Shown here: positions 1-12,527 of the stretch, in pieces
Layout of the letters: every line of letters starts with the position of its first letter
Position numbering within the stretch: position 1 is the first letter of the stretch
Assembly (NCBI RefSeq): GCF_042242105.1
Contig: NC_092016.1
Coordinates: 12,104,501 to 12,168,500 of the forward strand
From: Pempheris klunzingeri
Taxonomy: Eukaryota; Chordata; Actinopteri; Acropomatiformes; Pempheridae
Direction: 5' to 3'
DNA length: 64,000 nucleotides
Notes under the pieces: model-generated
Told to the model about the DNA's origin: nothing
Database searches by the model: none
Seen by the model: only the letters and a program-made list of their open reading frames with translations
Position numbers and translations under genes: made by a program

Positions 1-155
1 AAGAACAGAACCCACAAAAGCTCTTAATAACAAATTAATACATATATTTGAAACATATTGCCAATCCGTCTGTCACATGCATTTTTTTTAATTATGCAAA
101 GCAGGTGTCACCACACATCATGAAATTCAAACTCTGGCAAATGAGCATCCCGCAC

Positions 156-2107
156 CTGTATAACAGTTGGAATAACAGCTGTCTTGACCACGCCAAAAGC
201 AGCATTGAGGACCTCGACTGCTGCCAGGATCTGGCAGAAGAACATCATGTCCGATATGGTGTGAAATGTGTCATAGAGAGAATCTGAAGTGAGAGAAGGG
301 TTATAAATGTTAGGTCTTTACAGGTTAATGTGAAGGAATTTATCAATGAAGGAAAAACAGTGAGAAGCTTTAACTCCCATCAGCCTTTGACTTCCTCACC
401 TTGGCCGAAGATAAAGAGCCGCACAGTCATGTTGACAAAGATCCATGAAAAACCAAGAAACTGCACCAGATTGTAAACGAACAAAAATCCTGTTTTCAGG
501 CTGACAAACCCTGAAACATTTAAAAGAAAAAGATATCACTGAGGAACCTGATGCACAAAACTTCAGCACAGATGAGGCAATAGTCTACCCTCCCAATAAA
601 ACCTTCAATAAAATCTGGAAATAAAAGTGTTACACTAGAGAAAAAGGAACACATGCAGAAAGATGTGTACTCACCTTCCTCTTTATGCCTTGAAGCCTTC
701 AGCCTGTTCTTCTTCTCCTCCTTTACAAAGTAAAAAAAATGAAATAAATACATGTTCAGTTTTTGCCTTTGGTATCAATGGTACAATCTTAGTTCTGATA
801 TTTGGATATTTGCAATATTGAGAATGAAATTGTCCCTCAGATGTAAAATCTCACTTTTTCCCGGATTTCCATCTCAGCGTCGGACTCGTCCAGCCAGCGG
901 TCAAAGTCAGGTGCCAGGAAGACTGGTTTGCGCTCCTGTGCCATCAGTCTTTCCCACCAGCCTCGCTGCTCTTTCCTCACTGTGATATTCACCTGCCGCT
1001 GCGTGGACTTGTAGCTCACCTGGACGCACAGGTTCACTAGATGAGCACAGCCAGCAAAACTAGAAAGCGTACGTGAAAGAGGAGCAGTAGATGTATAGGA
1101 CTGATTTTAAAATGGATGCATACCTCTGGTTTTACTGGTAAAAGAAACTCCAAGCTGAACTCGTACTCATTTTGCCCTTTTGCACCGTGACCCTGGGCTA
1201 CACACAAAATACCCCAATATCACAAAACGTGAACTTTTAAAGAATATTTTCATAGTCAAATGAATTTGAAATGTGTGTCACCTCTAAACTGAAGCGCTTT
1301 GTCATGGACATGGACATCAATATTCTGCAAAAAGGAAGAGAGTGGCAGATGATGAGCTTACTTCCTCCTACAGAGTGAGAGTTTAAGCATGTTACAGCCA
1401 CATGTACACAGCAGTAAGACATTTTTTAAGATTGACAAGTTGGACATTAAAAACAGTTACGCTATGATTACAATAACAATCTAATCCATTACCAATAGTG
1501 ACACTTAATTTCCAACCTGAATAATTTCGTTTCACACCATCCTGCACAATAAACAATATACAGTGCTATAAATCAAACTACACGACCATAATGCCAAACC
1601 TTTGGTGTAAACAAAGGTTCCTCCTGCAGCCTGAAGTGTGTGATGGAGTGAGATGTTTAGGTGAAGCAACACCTGCCCCGTTCCAAAACTCACCTGTGGG
1701 GCGAGCTGACGGTGTGACTCTCCACCCCAGGGTGAAGGTTATTTTCAGGGTATTACACCTGCTGTAAATGTATTACATGTGTTGATATCTGTGTTTGTCA
1801 TCCAATATGCAAAGTGGACAGCTGCCCGGCGGCGTGGCATTTACAAGAACCTGCACCCCCTCGTTTGCATTATTTAATATTTACCCTCGAAGGCAACAGT
1901 GCACCATCCTGTCAGAAACAAAGTACCACCCAAAAGCAACGTCTCACTCAAAGGTGAGTGCTGAGCAGTGTGTTGACAGCCCGGAGGGTGCAGACCACCG
2001 TTACTGTCGTTAGCTAACTCATAGCTCACCTGAGCGTCTGTCAGCTCCACTCGCAGGTAGATGTCTTCATGGCGTTGCGCCCAGTAAACGAGAGGCGTGA
2101 GTGTCAT
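156..2107 (-). CDS. HACD3: HACD3, very-long-chain 3-hydroxyacyl-CoA dehydratase 3 (5' part, seven exons; gene runs off the left edge)
   Basis: Coding exons read on the minus strand: 2107-2030, 1324-1282, 1197-1124, 1019-855, 720-675, 510-400 and 283-156. All have GT-AG borders and the reading phase is continuous, giving residues 1-215. The start is the ATG at 2107 (MTLTPLVYWAQRHEDIYL), which aligns with the start of the human protein. Exons 1-4 encode the p23/CS-like domain that marks HACD3 within its family, including QRQVNITV and the conserved block FLAPDFDRWLDESDAEME. Exon 5 is a charged linker. Exon 6 (LVQFLGFSWIFVNMTV) and exon 7 (DMMFFCQILAAVEVLNAAFG) begin the multi-pass membrane domain. 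The family performs the third step of the ER fatty-acid elongation cycle, dehydrating 3-hydroxyacyl-CoA. The catalytic Tyr/Glu region and C-terminus would lie left of base 1. The gene shares a promoter interval with PPCDC. Bases 1-155 are intron 7. Confidence 0.95.
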
Positions 2108-2399
2108 TGTTAAGTTATTCTTTCTACAGCTGTGTGTTTCAAACAGACAGTGAATGAATGAAGAAGCCCCCTGGTCTCATGCTAGCTGTCCTGCAGAGCG
2201 GCCACGGAGAGTAACCAGAATATTCTGCGGGCGCGCTCCTCCGCGTAGCGACGTGCGCGTTCAGGAGAGGTCGGATGAGAGACGGCCGTTGGCTGAGCTG
2301 TCCTCTGATTGGCTGGCGCTGAATATTTACGGAAGTGGATGAGTGGAAGTGGAGCGCGGTCCGGCGGCTTGTCGGGCTCTTTATGGTTGACATGCTAAT
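2108..2399. promoter_or_regulatory. Head-to-head (bidirectional) promoter interval of HACD3 and PPCDC
   Basis: Only 292 bases separate the two start codons, which face away from each other. The interval is clearly richer in GC and CpG than its surroundings (for example 2227-2265). It contains an ATTGG (reverse CCAAT box) at 2308-2312 and no obvious TATA box. These are typical traits of a vertebrate CpG-type bidirectional promoter. Transcription start sites cannot be placed from sequence. Confidence 0.65.
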
Positions 2400-5300
2400 A
2401 TGCAGCCAGACGAGCGTGTGTCCTGTCTAAAAACTGATTTGTTGAAATCTTGCGGAACATTTCGTGTTCTTGTAGGCGTGACGGGAAGCGTTGCAGCCTT
2501 GAAACTGCCTCTTTTGGTGTCCCAGCTCCTTCAGCTCCCTGGGGTGAGCTGCCTTTACTTCTTTTTATTTAGAGCCTGCTTTTAGTTACCTTGTCCTCTG
2601 TCTCTGTTACCTACACACCGAGTATATGCACACGCCCTTACACAATATATCGTTTCTCTATTTGGGACGCATGAGCTCACCTTAACCGCAAGATGGAGAT
2701 GTAGCAGCTGTCAGGAAGCTGTGCAAAAACCCACAACTGCACATCAGTGTCATTCTAGCACCAAGGTCCTTGTATTCAGCCACTGAACTTTTATTTTACT
2801 TTCAGGTGTAGGTGTTTTCACTTTAAGCGCCACCAAGAACTGTGGGATGAAACTAATAAACCCGCAGCTCCAGTTTGCTCAGCAGAAACAGCAAAAGCTG
2901 CACGATATTGAAAACCTTAAATAGACTGTCAAGAGGAAACTAAAAAGAGAAATGAAAATGTGAACGTAAGCTAAGTTACAGTATGACTAAACTGTCTAGA
3001 TTATACTGTGACATGTTTTGCAACCTTTATAAAATGAAGAAGGTGTCTATATTGTTGCTGCTGTAACAAGAAAAATTTCCCCCTATGGGGGATCAAATAA
3101 AGAAGTCTAAGTCTAAGTCTAAGTTTTTGTATGACACAGGTCCTTGATATTTGCAAGGAACACCCAAAAGGAAGAGAGAAACTCTGGTAATGACATTAAG
3201 TAATTAGTGTATCTGAATATGATATGAGAGATGTTTCAGAGATGTTTCAAAATATTGCTGTTGTCATATGGCCCTTAGAAATACAGTCAAATATTGTAAG
3301 ATCCATAAAGTGTTTTCTAAGATAGAGATCAGGCACTTGCTAATCTTAGTTTTCTACCTCTTTAATGCTAGCAGCAGTACAAAAAAAGGTGTATTTAAAA
3401 ACCCCTGTCACTGTCTTGTTTCGTGCTTCAGGTGGATGTAAAAGTGGTCACCACGGAGCATGCCAGGCACTTCTACAATCCTGCAGAGGTTTCAGTAAAA
3501 ATCTACAGTGACAAGGATGAGTGGGAGGTAACAATGAACTTGTCAAATATCCTAATATGGCCATTATTAATTCACAGTTGATGGTTTTTCAAACTTAGTC
3601 ACTGGTACTGATATTTCAATAATGGGTATATTTGTATTAATAAGTGAAATAGTTGTGCAGTATATCAGAGATTCCATACAGCTTACAGTTTAAAGATCCC
3701 TGTATACTAAGATATAACAGAATACCATACTCAGAATCACACAAAGTGAATTAAAATGTGTAATTAGTTGTCACGTAGTTAGTTGACAGCTTTTGTGTTA
3801 CTGAGTTCATGAGAATTTTGAGATGGAAAAGCAGGGGCAATGGCTAGAAAAGAGTGATGAACCCTCATCTAAAGTGTTGTGCATTCCAGGAAGGAAGAGT
3901 GTCTTGTGGGTTGCGTGTCTTGTGGGTTGCGTGTCTTGTGGGTTGCGTGTCTAAAGGCATGTTTCTGTTGTAGCTGTGGACTCAGAGGTCCGATCCTGTG
4001 CTACACATTGAGCTGAGGCGCTGGGCAGACCTACTGGTCATTGCCCCCCTTGATGCCAACACTCTTGGAAAGATTGCTAGTGGTATTTGTGACAATCTGC
4101 TGGTGAGAAAATGAAATTACTATCTTATTACCAACAAAATGTTTTGCCAAATAATAATTAATTACATGATTTCTGATATTACATGAAATTATTTACGGAT
4201 TGATGAGTCCTTGTCATTGGCAGACATGTGTGGTCAGAGCATGGGATACCAGCCGTCCTCTCCTCTTCTGCCCTGCAATGAATACAGCTATGTGGCAGCA
4301 TCCCATTACAGCCCAGCAGGTATCCAAGCTGACAGAGTTTGGATATGTGGAAATCCCCTGCATTGCTAAGAAGCTAGTCTGTGGAGATGAAGGTGGGTTT
4401 TAACACCAGAAACAAAAAAAAAGTTAAGTTAAGTTAAGTATCCACCAATATTTACTTATATTTAGCAGAAGGATGTCTGGGCCCCCATGCTAGGTCTGCT
4501 GCCACCTAGTCATGAATAAACAGCAGGAAATGGATAGGTGGATAGTATCATGTTTTAAAGAGTAGACAGTGTGCAATACAGGAAATGCTGAAACTTAATG
4601 GTGATCAGATTGAGAGAATCTTGAGAGAAGACTCAAAGAATTTAATTGAATTAGTAGAGCTATCCTAATTCCTGCTGCAATGGTATGGCTGTATGTTTAT
4701 TCTTGAGTTCAGCGTTGAAGAGAAATAATTCCAGGAACAAGTTATTGCATTGCCAAAACAGCCAAACAACAAAATAGGTGGTGTCGTGGATACCTCTGAT
4801 ATCGGCAGAGGTGACTTGGCCTTTGGGTCCTATGGTCCTGCATTGATGTTGACGTCTGAGACTGGCACCACTATGGCTCCAGGTGCAGTGAGGATGAGAT
4901 GGTGGTAGACAAATGGCTCAGTATATTTCTGATCAGCTGTTCACTCTAAGGCAGTCAGACTAGCAGTCATTTGTACACTGTGACCTCCTCACAGAAATGG
5001 TACAGGTAGTCCTAATGTCTGGAATGCCTGGCTGTGTGGTATGTGGCTCCTGTAGACTGTAAAGCATTGGGCGTGTTACCATTTCACTGTCTCATCCTCT
5101 TGTTGAATAATTTCTTCTGATTTTGTGTATTAGTCATTGCAATTTTCACGGACCCATAAGCCTAATAAAGGCCATGATCGTCTTTTTTTATTGAAAGTTA
5201 TTGATGTCTCAGAAAGTAGGAACAGTCAAGGTCATCATGGCCTCGGGGTGAACTGTGGGGGAGTTCAGACACTGACATGTTTATGTTGGTGGTAGTAGAT

Positions 5301-6554
5301 CTGTAGGAGTTCCCCCAAAGTACAACGAGATTTGTGATATATTGGTGGAAAATATCCAAATGTGCAAATACAGGAGGGGATACTCAGAACCTCCCAAAGC
5401 CAGAGAAAAGATAGGGTTGGGTATATAGTGAGATGCTTTGTAATGTGTTATTCAGTGTACTGCTTTTCCATAGAGCAAGCCCTTGGTTTACTTTTAAATT
5501 ACATTTAATACTCACTAAATCTATATGCATTGAACTCTTCTTGAATCATTGTGTTATTTTGATTATAAAGCAAAGTGTTTTGGAAGACCTGAAGACAAAG
5601 GATCTCACACTGGCAGCATGCAGGCTGCATGTTTTCTATGACTTTTTGTAACTTCTTAACATTGTGAGCTACATTCTGTCTTATGCATCTTGTTGGGATG
5701 CAACGAAGTTCACCCTGCATAAAGTATGTATTATGCAGCATAAGACATTGACTGATACTGTATCTCATGATTCTGTCTTCCACCAAATCATGCGTATTTT
5801 CAAAGGATCTTGAAATGCTAGTCTTGTGATTTTTTTTCTTTTTTTGTATTTGCACAAACTACTTAATCTGTTGTCAAACTGTTGAAGAAAAACTTTATTT
5901 TTCTGAAGACAATCATACAAAAAGGTATGCACACAAAACTTTCAAAATAATCTTATAGCAAAAGTTTTAAAATGTACAAATGAAGATTCTCATCAAACAA
6001 ACCTACGATCGAATATCTTCAATGACTAGTGTGGGAGCAACAGACTAACGGCTTTTTGTTCTATATAACTTTTACTTGTTGCAGCAGGAACTTTACATTA
6101 AGTTTACATTAACAGCGTAATAAGCTCAATCTCTGCACAAGACGGCTCTCTGATCTTACTGTGTCTCCTCGAAGGTGGGGTCTCAACAAAACACTCAAAT
6201 GACCCATCACAGATTTAGATATGCAAACCCTGGGATTGTAAATATGTTTAATAGAGTGTGTTTGTGAGTATGGAGATTGTGCAAAAGTGCATGAGAAGTG
6301 TGCATATGTATCCTTTATATCATTACTTCCTGACAGATAGCTTGTTCTTCCCCACAGAAGGTGTTTGCATAACTGTAATTCTTTGCTTTGTTGCAGGTAA
6401 AGGCGCTATGGCAGAGGTATCGACTATTGTCAGTGTGGTCAAACAATATATTCAGAAACCAGATGAGTCATCTCAGCAAAGATGCGCATCAGGTTGTACT
6501 GTTGCATCAGCTGGACAAATAGAAAATTCACACGATGACTTGTCTTCAAAATGA
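2400..6554 (+). CDS. PPCDC: PPCDC, phosphopantothenoylcysteine decarboxylase (five exons)
   Basis: Coding exons: 2400-2543, 3432-3527, 3974-4102, 4224-4392 and 6397-6554. All have GT-AG borders and continuous phase, giving 231 residues (human about 204). The enzyme is an FMN-dependent flavoprotein that decarboxylates 4'-phosphopantothenoylcysteine to 4'-phosphopantetheine in coenzyme A synthesis. Family hallmarks are all present: the FMN-binding [10 protein letters not shown] near residue 26, the active-site His at 91 ([14 protein letters not shown]), the PAMNTAMW motif with Asn143, and the VCGDEG clamp with Cys176. They match His90, Asn142 and Cys175 of Arabidopsis HAL3a almost position for position. 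The last exon carries a Ser/Gln-rich tail about 27 residues longer than in the human protein. The ATG at 2400 has A at -3 and is overlapped by a short upstream frame from 2383. Intron 2 holds three copies of a 16-bp repeat near 3899. The 2-kb intron 4 shows nothing recognisable. Confidence 0.95.
3055..3124 (+). repeat. 3' tail of a LINE/SINE-type retroelement in PPCDC intron 1
   Basis: The text TGCTGTAACAAGAAAAATTT, then a short CCCC...GGGG inverted repeat, ATCAAATAAAG and a (TCTAAG)n tail is the classic 3' end of an abundant teleost non-LTR retroelement. A second copy with a different short tandem tail lies at about 33020-33096. The 5' limit of the insertion is not visible; it may reach back to about 2830. 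Confidence 0.6.
3899..3952 (+). repeat. Short tandem repeat, 16-bp unit, about 3.4 copies
   Basis: The unit GTGTCTTGTGGGTTGC occurs three times without mismatch, followed by a partial copy, inside PPCDC intron 2 just before exon 3. Perfect identity suggests it is young and may be length-polymorphic. Confidence 0.85.
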
Positions 6555-6945
6555 GTTTGTGTCCAAAGCGTCAAGGCCCTGCACACCTATGATAAACTCA
6601 CACGGTTGCTTTCACCTATTTCACCCGGTAAAGTCCCATTGTTGGAATAGTGTGAGTGTCACCAGACCGTCATTGACTGACTGGCATCTCCATGACAGTG
6701 CTTGTGTCTCTGAATTTCCCTGTGACTGTTTATTGTGTGTTTAATATAAGCTGAAAAACAAGGCTGTTGTGGTCATATGAATAGTGATGTCACACATAGG
6801 CATACAGTTCAGTAAGGTAAAAAAAAAAAGTGGTTTTGTATTTCATTACGACGTTAGGTGTCATCAGCAATGACTGGCACAATTATGGGGATTTCGAAGA
6901 ATTTGTAGAGAACACAAATGTCAAGTGTACTTCAGCAAATAATGC

Positions 6946-6951
6946 AATAAA
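6946..6951 (+). promoter_or_regulatory. Probable PPCDC polyadenylation signal (AATAAA)
   Basis: AATAAA lies about 390 bases after the PPCDC stop, within a T/A-rich stretch. It gives a 3' UTR of ordinary length. The actual cleavage site is inferred. Confidence 0.5.
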
Positions 6952-9180
6952 AAGCCATTGAATGTGTTTATTAAGTTATCCATTTTAGTGTGAACAACAT
7001 TTTTCTTATTGGAGTCTGTGGAAGCTGTCATGGTTCCTTTGGGGTTAATTATGCCATTCAAAGCAGCGGAAACTATTTTCCCTTAAGGCACTTTGATAGA
7101 CCCACCCAACACACATAACATAAAAATGTCAGCTGAAGTATGAATGTCACACACTCAGTGGCAATTGGTTAGTAGTGATGTCTTATTTTAGAAAACATAC
7201 TCTCATGATTAATTCATTTTGTCTATTTAGGAACAGTGCGCATGCCAGCGTTAGCCAAAAGGTTGATTTTCGAATGTTGTCCCTTTGCCAGATGTTGCAT
7301 TAGCCATTACAACAACAATAAAACACACAGCATGTACGCTTAGGACAGGAGAAAGCAAGACACGAAATAGATGAACAGGAGAAAATGCTAAGAGGAGTTA
7401 GGCAAAGTGAGACATGTACAGACAGTCAGTGCTGGCAGTTAAAACATGACAACATAATATCGCATACATTACAGAAGACAGAAGTAAAAACAGAGGACAC
7501 AGTCTGACACACACAAACACAAAAGCCAAGCAAATGAGGACAGACACGGAAAGCATGCAGTTACTAGGTATGATGGCAGTTTTAAGATTATATGCAAAGG
7601 ACTAGTAAGAGTCCTATATTTAATCGAAGGATGTTTCAAAAATCAGAAGTTACTGTCTGTAAAGCCTGTAAAGAAAAATTGTCCATATTGTGGCTTAAAT
7701 GTTTTAAAAGACACACAGAAGAGAGGTAGACGTACTTTACAAAGTGCTTTTTACCATGATATTAAGAGCCAAAGGTCAAAAGTGATGAAACCCACGGTTC
7801 ACAGAGTGTTAGACATGTTTATCTTTGTGAAAACCCACCATCTCCTCACAAAGTGAAATGTACCAGTCTGGACTGTGTCAAGAGAAGACAGACAATGTAT
7901 TGTTTGGATTAGTGAGTGGAAGCAGAGGGTAACAACTGTTGGACTTGCCATAAACTGTTGGGGGTATGTCTGTGCAGTATTCATGTTGGACAGGTAGTAC
8001 CACACAGCACTTTGGGCTGCCTCCCTCAGAGAGAGGTCAAGATATAAATACTTAAACATTGTCATCCAGAGGCAAAAAACAGCTACAACATCATTACACA
8101 GCGGATTCAGATCTACAAACATAATGTAAATCAGCACTGTTGCTATAAAGTTGATAGTTCAATTTTATTTCACTGTTTCAAGTCTTCCCTATCACGTACA
8201 TCACCTGTGAATCATTGATTGTTGTTCTTTGCCATCTAACTGTAAACGTGCACTTATTTCCGAAGCACTGAAATCTCTCCTCACTGAGAGAGTGAGACCA
8301 GCTTTTATAACAAACATGTAGACAGACAAGTTTTTGTCCTGCAATCTCCAGATAGTTATGTTTTGTCTTAGTTTATCTTTGTTCCCACCAATTCCAAGGG
8401 AGGCGGGATAAATTTGGTTTGCAAATAACCAGGGGCATTGATACTGTTGAGCTGTCGAGGTTGCAGCACATGGAGTCATGTGAATGGCTCTTTGAACAAA
8501 ACGCATCCTTGCCTGAACCATAACTTGTCCTGCTGCTATTGGCTGCTGTGTGATCCTGTTAGTAATGCCAGAGAAACATTACTTCAGCCACGCCGACAAG
8601 GGGAGTGTCATCGAGGCCTCGTTAGTTCTGCAGAGGAGCGTGCAGCCTGAAGGTGTGTCTAATGGGAATAAACACCATGTTCTCACAACTATGGACAAAT
8701 CATTCAAACTTCAGATAGGCTATGATCAGATGCAATGTAAAATAAGCAAAGGCGTACTTTCAAGACTAAACAAACTTCTTGTCTGTACTGTCAATTCGGT
8801 ACCTGTTTATGTAAAGATGTTTACTTCAAGAACTTACTGTACGGTCTCCTGAAAATATTATTGCTCTCACAGCTCGATCAAACCTCTTTGTTTTGTGATA
8901 TGCAAAAAGCGTACCAACTCAGTCATCATACCTGCCTTTCACTAGTTAGTAATGACTGGTCGCTTGTCTGTCATTCAGTTCAGTTAAATAACTACTCTAC
9001 TTATCACTAATTATTATATCATACAGGAATCGTTCAAAATGTTTGAAATCCATCATTACTTTACACTCTCTACCTTCAGATATTGTTAACATCGTTTAAA
9101 TAGGTGGTCGCATTGAGATCAAGAGAACCGGCAACAAACAGTCACAGTGCACCAGCGCACAAGAACATGTGGTATCTGAT
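6952..9180. other. Intergenic, no supported gene
   Basis: Only short open frames without recognisable protein similarity, no splice-linked conserved exons and no RNA gene seen. AT-rich, non-repetitive by eye. Confidence 0.6.
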
Positions 9181-9186
9181 ACGTTA

Positions 9187-9600
9187 TATGTGTGTGTCCT
9201 CTCTGTGGATGTTTATGTAAGAGAGCCAGATAGGAGATATGTGTTGATATAAGGACAAGGTACTGTTGGATGAATTCCCAAGAGAGACATTATCTATGCA
9301 TTCCTCTGTATTTGGACAAAGGGGGGTCTTGATACTGATGGAAACCATGTGGTGAGATAAGCTTTCTTAGCGGTATAAAAAGGTGGTCAGAAGAATAGCT
9401 CGGGGAAGACGCAAATTCGGCCAGGGGTTACGCTGTCTGTACGAGACATAGAATTGGCTTTACGTCTTTCCAGGCAACCATGGTGCCTGATCTTTTTGTA
9501 ATAAACCTATTTTTATGCAACAAGTCATTGTCAGTGGACGTTTCCTTTCATCATCTGCACATCATCGGTACCTGAGGAGCCACGACAAACGGACACATGT
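9187..9600 (+). mobile_element. LTR-like block, possible solo LTR of a retroelement
   Basis: A TATA box (TATAAAAA, from 9374) is followed about 127 bases later by AATAAA (9500-9505) and a T-rich and GT/CT-rich stretch. This is the U3-R-U5 order of a long terminal repeat, with a compact moderately GC-rich R-like segment between. No gag, pol or env-like frame and no second copy are visible nearby, so if real it is a solo or fragmentary LTR. The exact ends and the target-site duplication could not be fixed. An alternative is the TATA-type promoter and short exon of an unrelated transcript. Confidence 0.35.
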
Positions 9601-12233
9601 TGGACAAAATAATGCATAACAATAACAAGGCAAGTTCAACATCAGATCTTTAAAATCTGTCTTTTACAGTAGTTTTTACAGTTCATTCCATTCAAAAGGT
9701 GCATCGTAGCTGCAAAACTGTTTCTTCTATGGTTAGTGTGTACATATGGGACAAATAAGGTAAAACAGTTAGTGGATTGTGTACTGTTATTACAGGGTGA
9801 AGACCTGAGGTGGTTTGGAAGCATCAACAGCAAAAATGTGACTAAAATTAAGCTATCATATCAGGGTTTTTTTACCCAGAGTTCAATGAAATTAACTGGA
9901 TACAAATAACTGGATTCAGTTGAACTGTGAAGTATTAGTGGGTTCGTTAATTGCATCATACTCTTCAGCCTTTGGATTGTCAGCCGTCCACATTGCTAAA
10001 TGCATCCTTGTCATGGTGTGTAAAGGTTGTGCATACTTTTCATATACTGTGCAGAAGTGGGACGACATGCACGTTACAACTAAATGATATCTTGTTCTCT
10101 GTGTCAATATGTGTGCACATTCAGGTGCACACGTGTCTCATGTGTCTGTTGCAACTCGAGCAGTCTCTGGGCTCGACATGTAGTTTCTGGCCTCTGGGAG
10201 TGTTTCATCAGAATCTACATCCTGAGAGATCACCTGCTCTGCTCCCAGTGTCACCACAACTCACCTTATTGACTCTCAGACCTTTAAAAGTGGTAAACAT
10301 CTCACCGATTCTCTTGGGAGCCATTACAAATTCAAGATTTACATTTGTCTGGCACAACGTGTGATGTATTGGACTTTATTCAATAATACAATATTCATTG
10401 TATAATGTGTACTATATGCATTGTTCTGTATTTTGCACACAAATGTAATTATAAAGTCGTGTATTTAACTATTAAGAATATGAACCATTTACTGTTAACC
10501 ACTTAATAAAAGTCTTGTGAAACTGACATTTTTGTGTAACTGCTGCATGTGAAAACAATCAATCTTGGACCCACAAGGAACAAAAACTATTTTACTTTTG
10601 ATTTGTGCTGTGGTCTTTCTTTAATTACAAAGCATTTATTACTCTCTTTGTATGCATTACTATAAGACTGTAACTGTCCAGGATATGAACTGTTTGAACA
10701 GATGAAAATGATACCCATGTATCACCTGAGAGCTTCAGACAAACACAAACCATAATTTGTTTTCCTGGTTAAAAGTATCTGCTAAATGCAACTGCTAAAT
10801 GTTTTCCAGGGATTCTTATCTGTCTATGTGTATTAGATATCTAACAATAGGATGTTTTACACAGGGAAATAACCACTAACAATGGCAACTATGCTGGCAG
10901 TAAATATTTGTCAAGTATCAGGAAATATGAGGCAGCAGATCTCTGTAAAAGAAACATAAAAGCAAACAGTCTCTTCATTCTGCAATCATTCACTGACTTG
11001 GTTACCAGCAACAGGTCCACAGAGGGGATTCTGGGTGTTTGAGGAAAGGGTTTTTCTCTGAAAACTCTTTGCTCCTCGCTTTCTGTCTGCGCCACATATC
11101 TACATCTGTTTAACTCGTGTCTGTGTTTAATGCATCACGTTTGCCTCTTATGTTTCTAGATTTGTGTTGCTATGCCCATATGGCTCACTGTTAGCCCCCT
11201 GATGCTGTGTGTTGGTTAGCCTTAGGCTGTAATGCCATGGAAACTGGAAATGGGGGAGATGTGAAAGCACTCTGTGGGGAAAAGTCCCTGCCTTCTCTCC
11301 TCAGTCAAACCCCCTGACGAGCATCTCTTTACCTGCGAGGCCACAGCGCCTGATGGAAGCCACCAACTTGTCTAGACTAAACTGTGGCAGGCCCACGGGA
11401 CGCGCAAATTAGACTCCAACTCACAGGTGAGGAGAGACTGGTATGATGCAAGTGCAACAAGAAATTAACTCAGTCAGAGGGCAAATCAAGCAAGCGGAAG
11501 AATTTAGGTTTGCAATGCTGTCGGGTTGCCTGTATCTCACCATAATGATCTTATTAAAGCCACGGGCATGCTGCTGAATCAAACTACTACTTTAGCACTG
11601 ATACCGAAACCATTAGAGTTTCAGTTCATTAAGTTTTATATGTGTATGTCAAGACTTATGGAGCCACAGGTAAAATGTGGGATGTACTTAATGACAAATG
11701 TCTGGCTGAGGTAATGGCTGACCTGATTTAACTTTAGCTTAACTCTGGTCAAATATAGTCAATCATTAACTACATTAGGATGAGGTCAACGCATGGTGAT
11801 TCTGTGCCAAAGCCTTTCTTCTCAGCAGTATTTTGTCCATAGAAGGTAACACGGCATCCTTAACTCCTTTGTTCTGCGCCTCATTAGAGGTCTTACTTTT
11901 CTGAGGAGGCTGCGTGCACCCATTGCAGTCTGGACACAGCACTGTACCTGCATGGGACTTCAGCAGTCTAATAAAGAGCACTAACCACCGTATTTTTATT
12001 AAGAGAAATACTTGAATATGCCTTGAAAATGACTTTTTTGTGCTTTCAGAAGCTCTGCAGAGTGACTCTAGGTTGATTTTGGGTTTCGTCCACTTAGTTG
12101 TAAACTTAATCTAGGTCAGGGGTTCCAAAAAAAGCAACAAAGATGGAAAGTGAAGCATGCAAAAAGACAGCTGATTTCCATACTAGAGATAACACAGCTA
12201 TCAGATTTACTCTTTCTTTCCTGGTGACCCCCC
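9601..12233. other. Intergenic, no supported gene; one orphan exon-like segment
   Basis: No protein similarity recognised. At 11306-11426 a GC-richer segment is bounded by CTCAG and CAG|GTGAGG and looks like an exon, but it has no clear coding frame. It may be an alternative untranslated exon of the downstream C15orf39 gene or chance. Confidence 0.45.
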
Positions 12234-12235
12234 CT

Positions 12236-12272
<37 letters not shown>
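12234..12272. repeat. (CA)n microsatellite
   Basis: Uninterrupted CA dinucleotides following a C-rich run. A second CA tract lies at about 13590-13617. Confidence 0.95.
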
Positions 12273-12273
<1 letters not shown>

Positions 12274-12527
12274 ATGGAATAACCTGCACTGTAGGGACTA
12301 AACTCTAGTTTGTGAACAACAAAGAATGGAGTGAAATTTCAGGCATGAGAAATCAATAGCACACACTTGTGTAATCTATTAACGACTGAATAAAAACACG
12401 AGTTCATTTTAGGTGGCATCTGCCACCAGCTGGCAGACGGGCGTTTGGCTACAGCCAATAAAATGATAAGGTAACCTGCGGGAAAACATCATATGTGCAG
12501 AAAACAAGCAGTGGATAGACAGAGGGT

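Noticed and set aside
5505..5855. 116-codon minus-strand frame inside PPCDC intron 4
   Set aside because: It begins in a poly-Lys run from a poly-T tract, has no recognisable domain, and is probably random AT-rich sequence.
8201..8852. Overlapping frames of about 100 codons on both strands
   Set aside because: No domain or motif recognised. The GC content is that of the surrounding intergenic DNA.
9187..9600. Full endogenous retrovirus around the LTR-like block
   Set aside because: No gag, protease, reverse transcriptase or envelope-like frames are found within several kilobases on either side.
9951..10364. 137-codon plus-strand frame
   Set aside because: The sequence resembles no family known to me and is rich in Cys, Leu and His as expected from chance translation of T/C-rich DNA. 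No splice partners.
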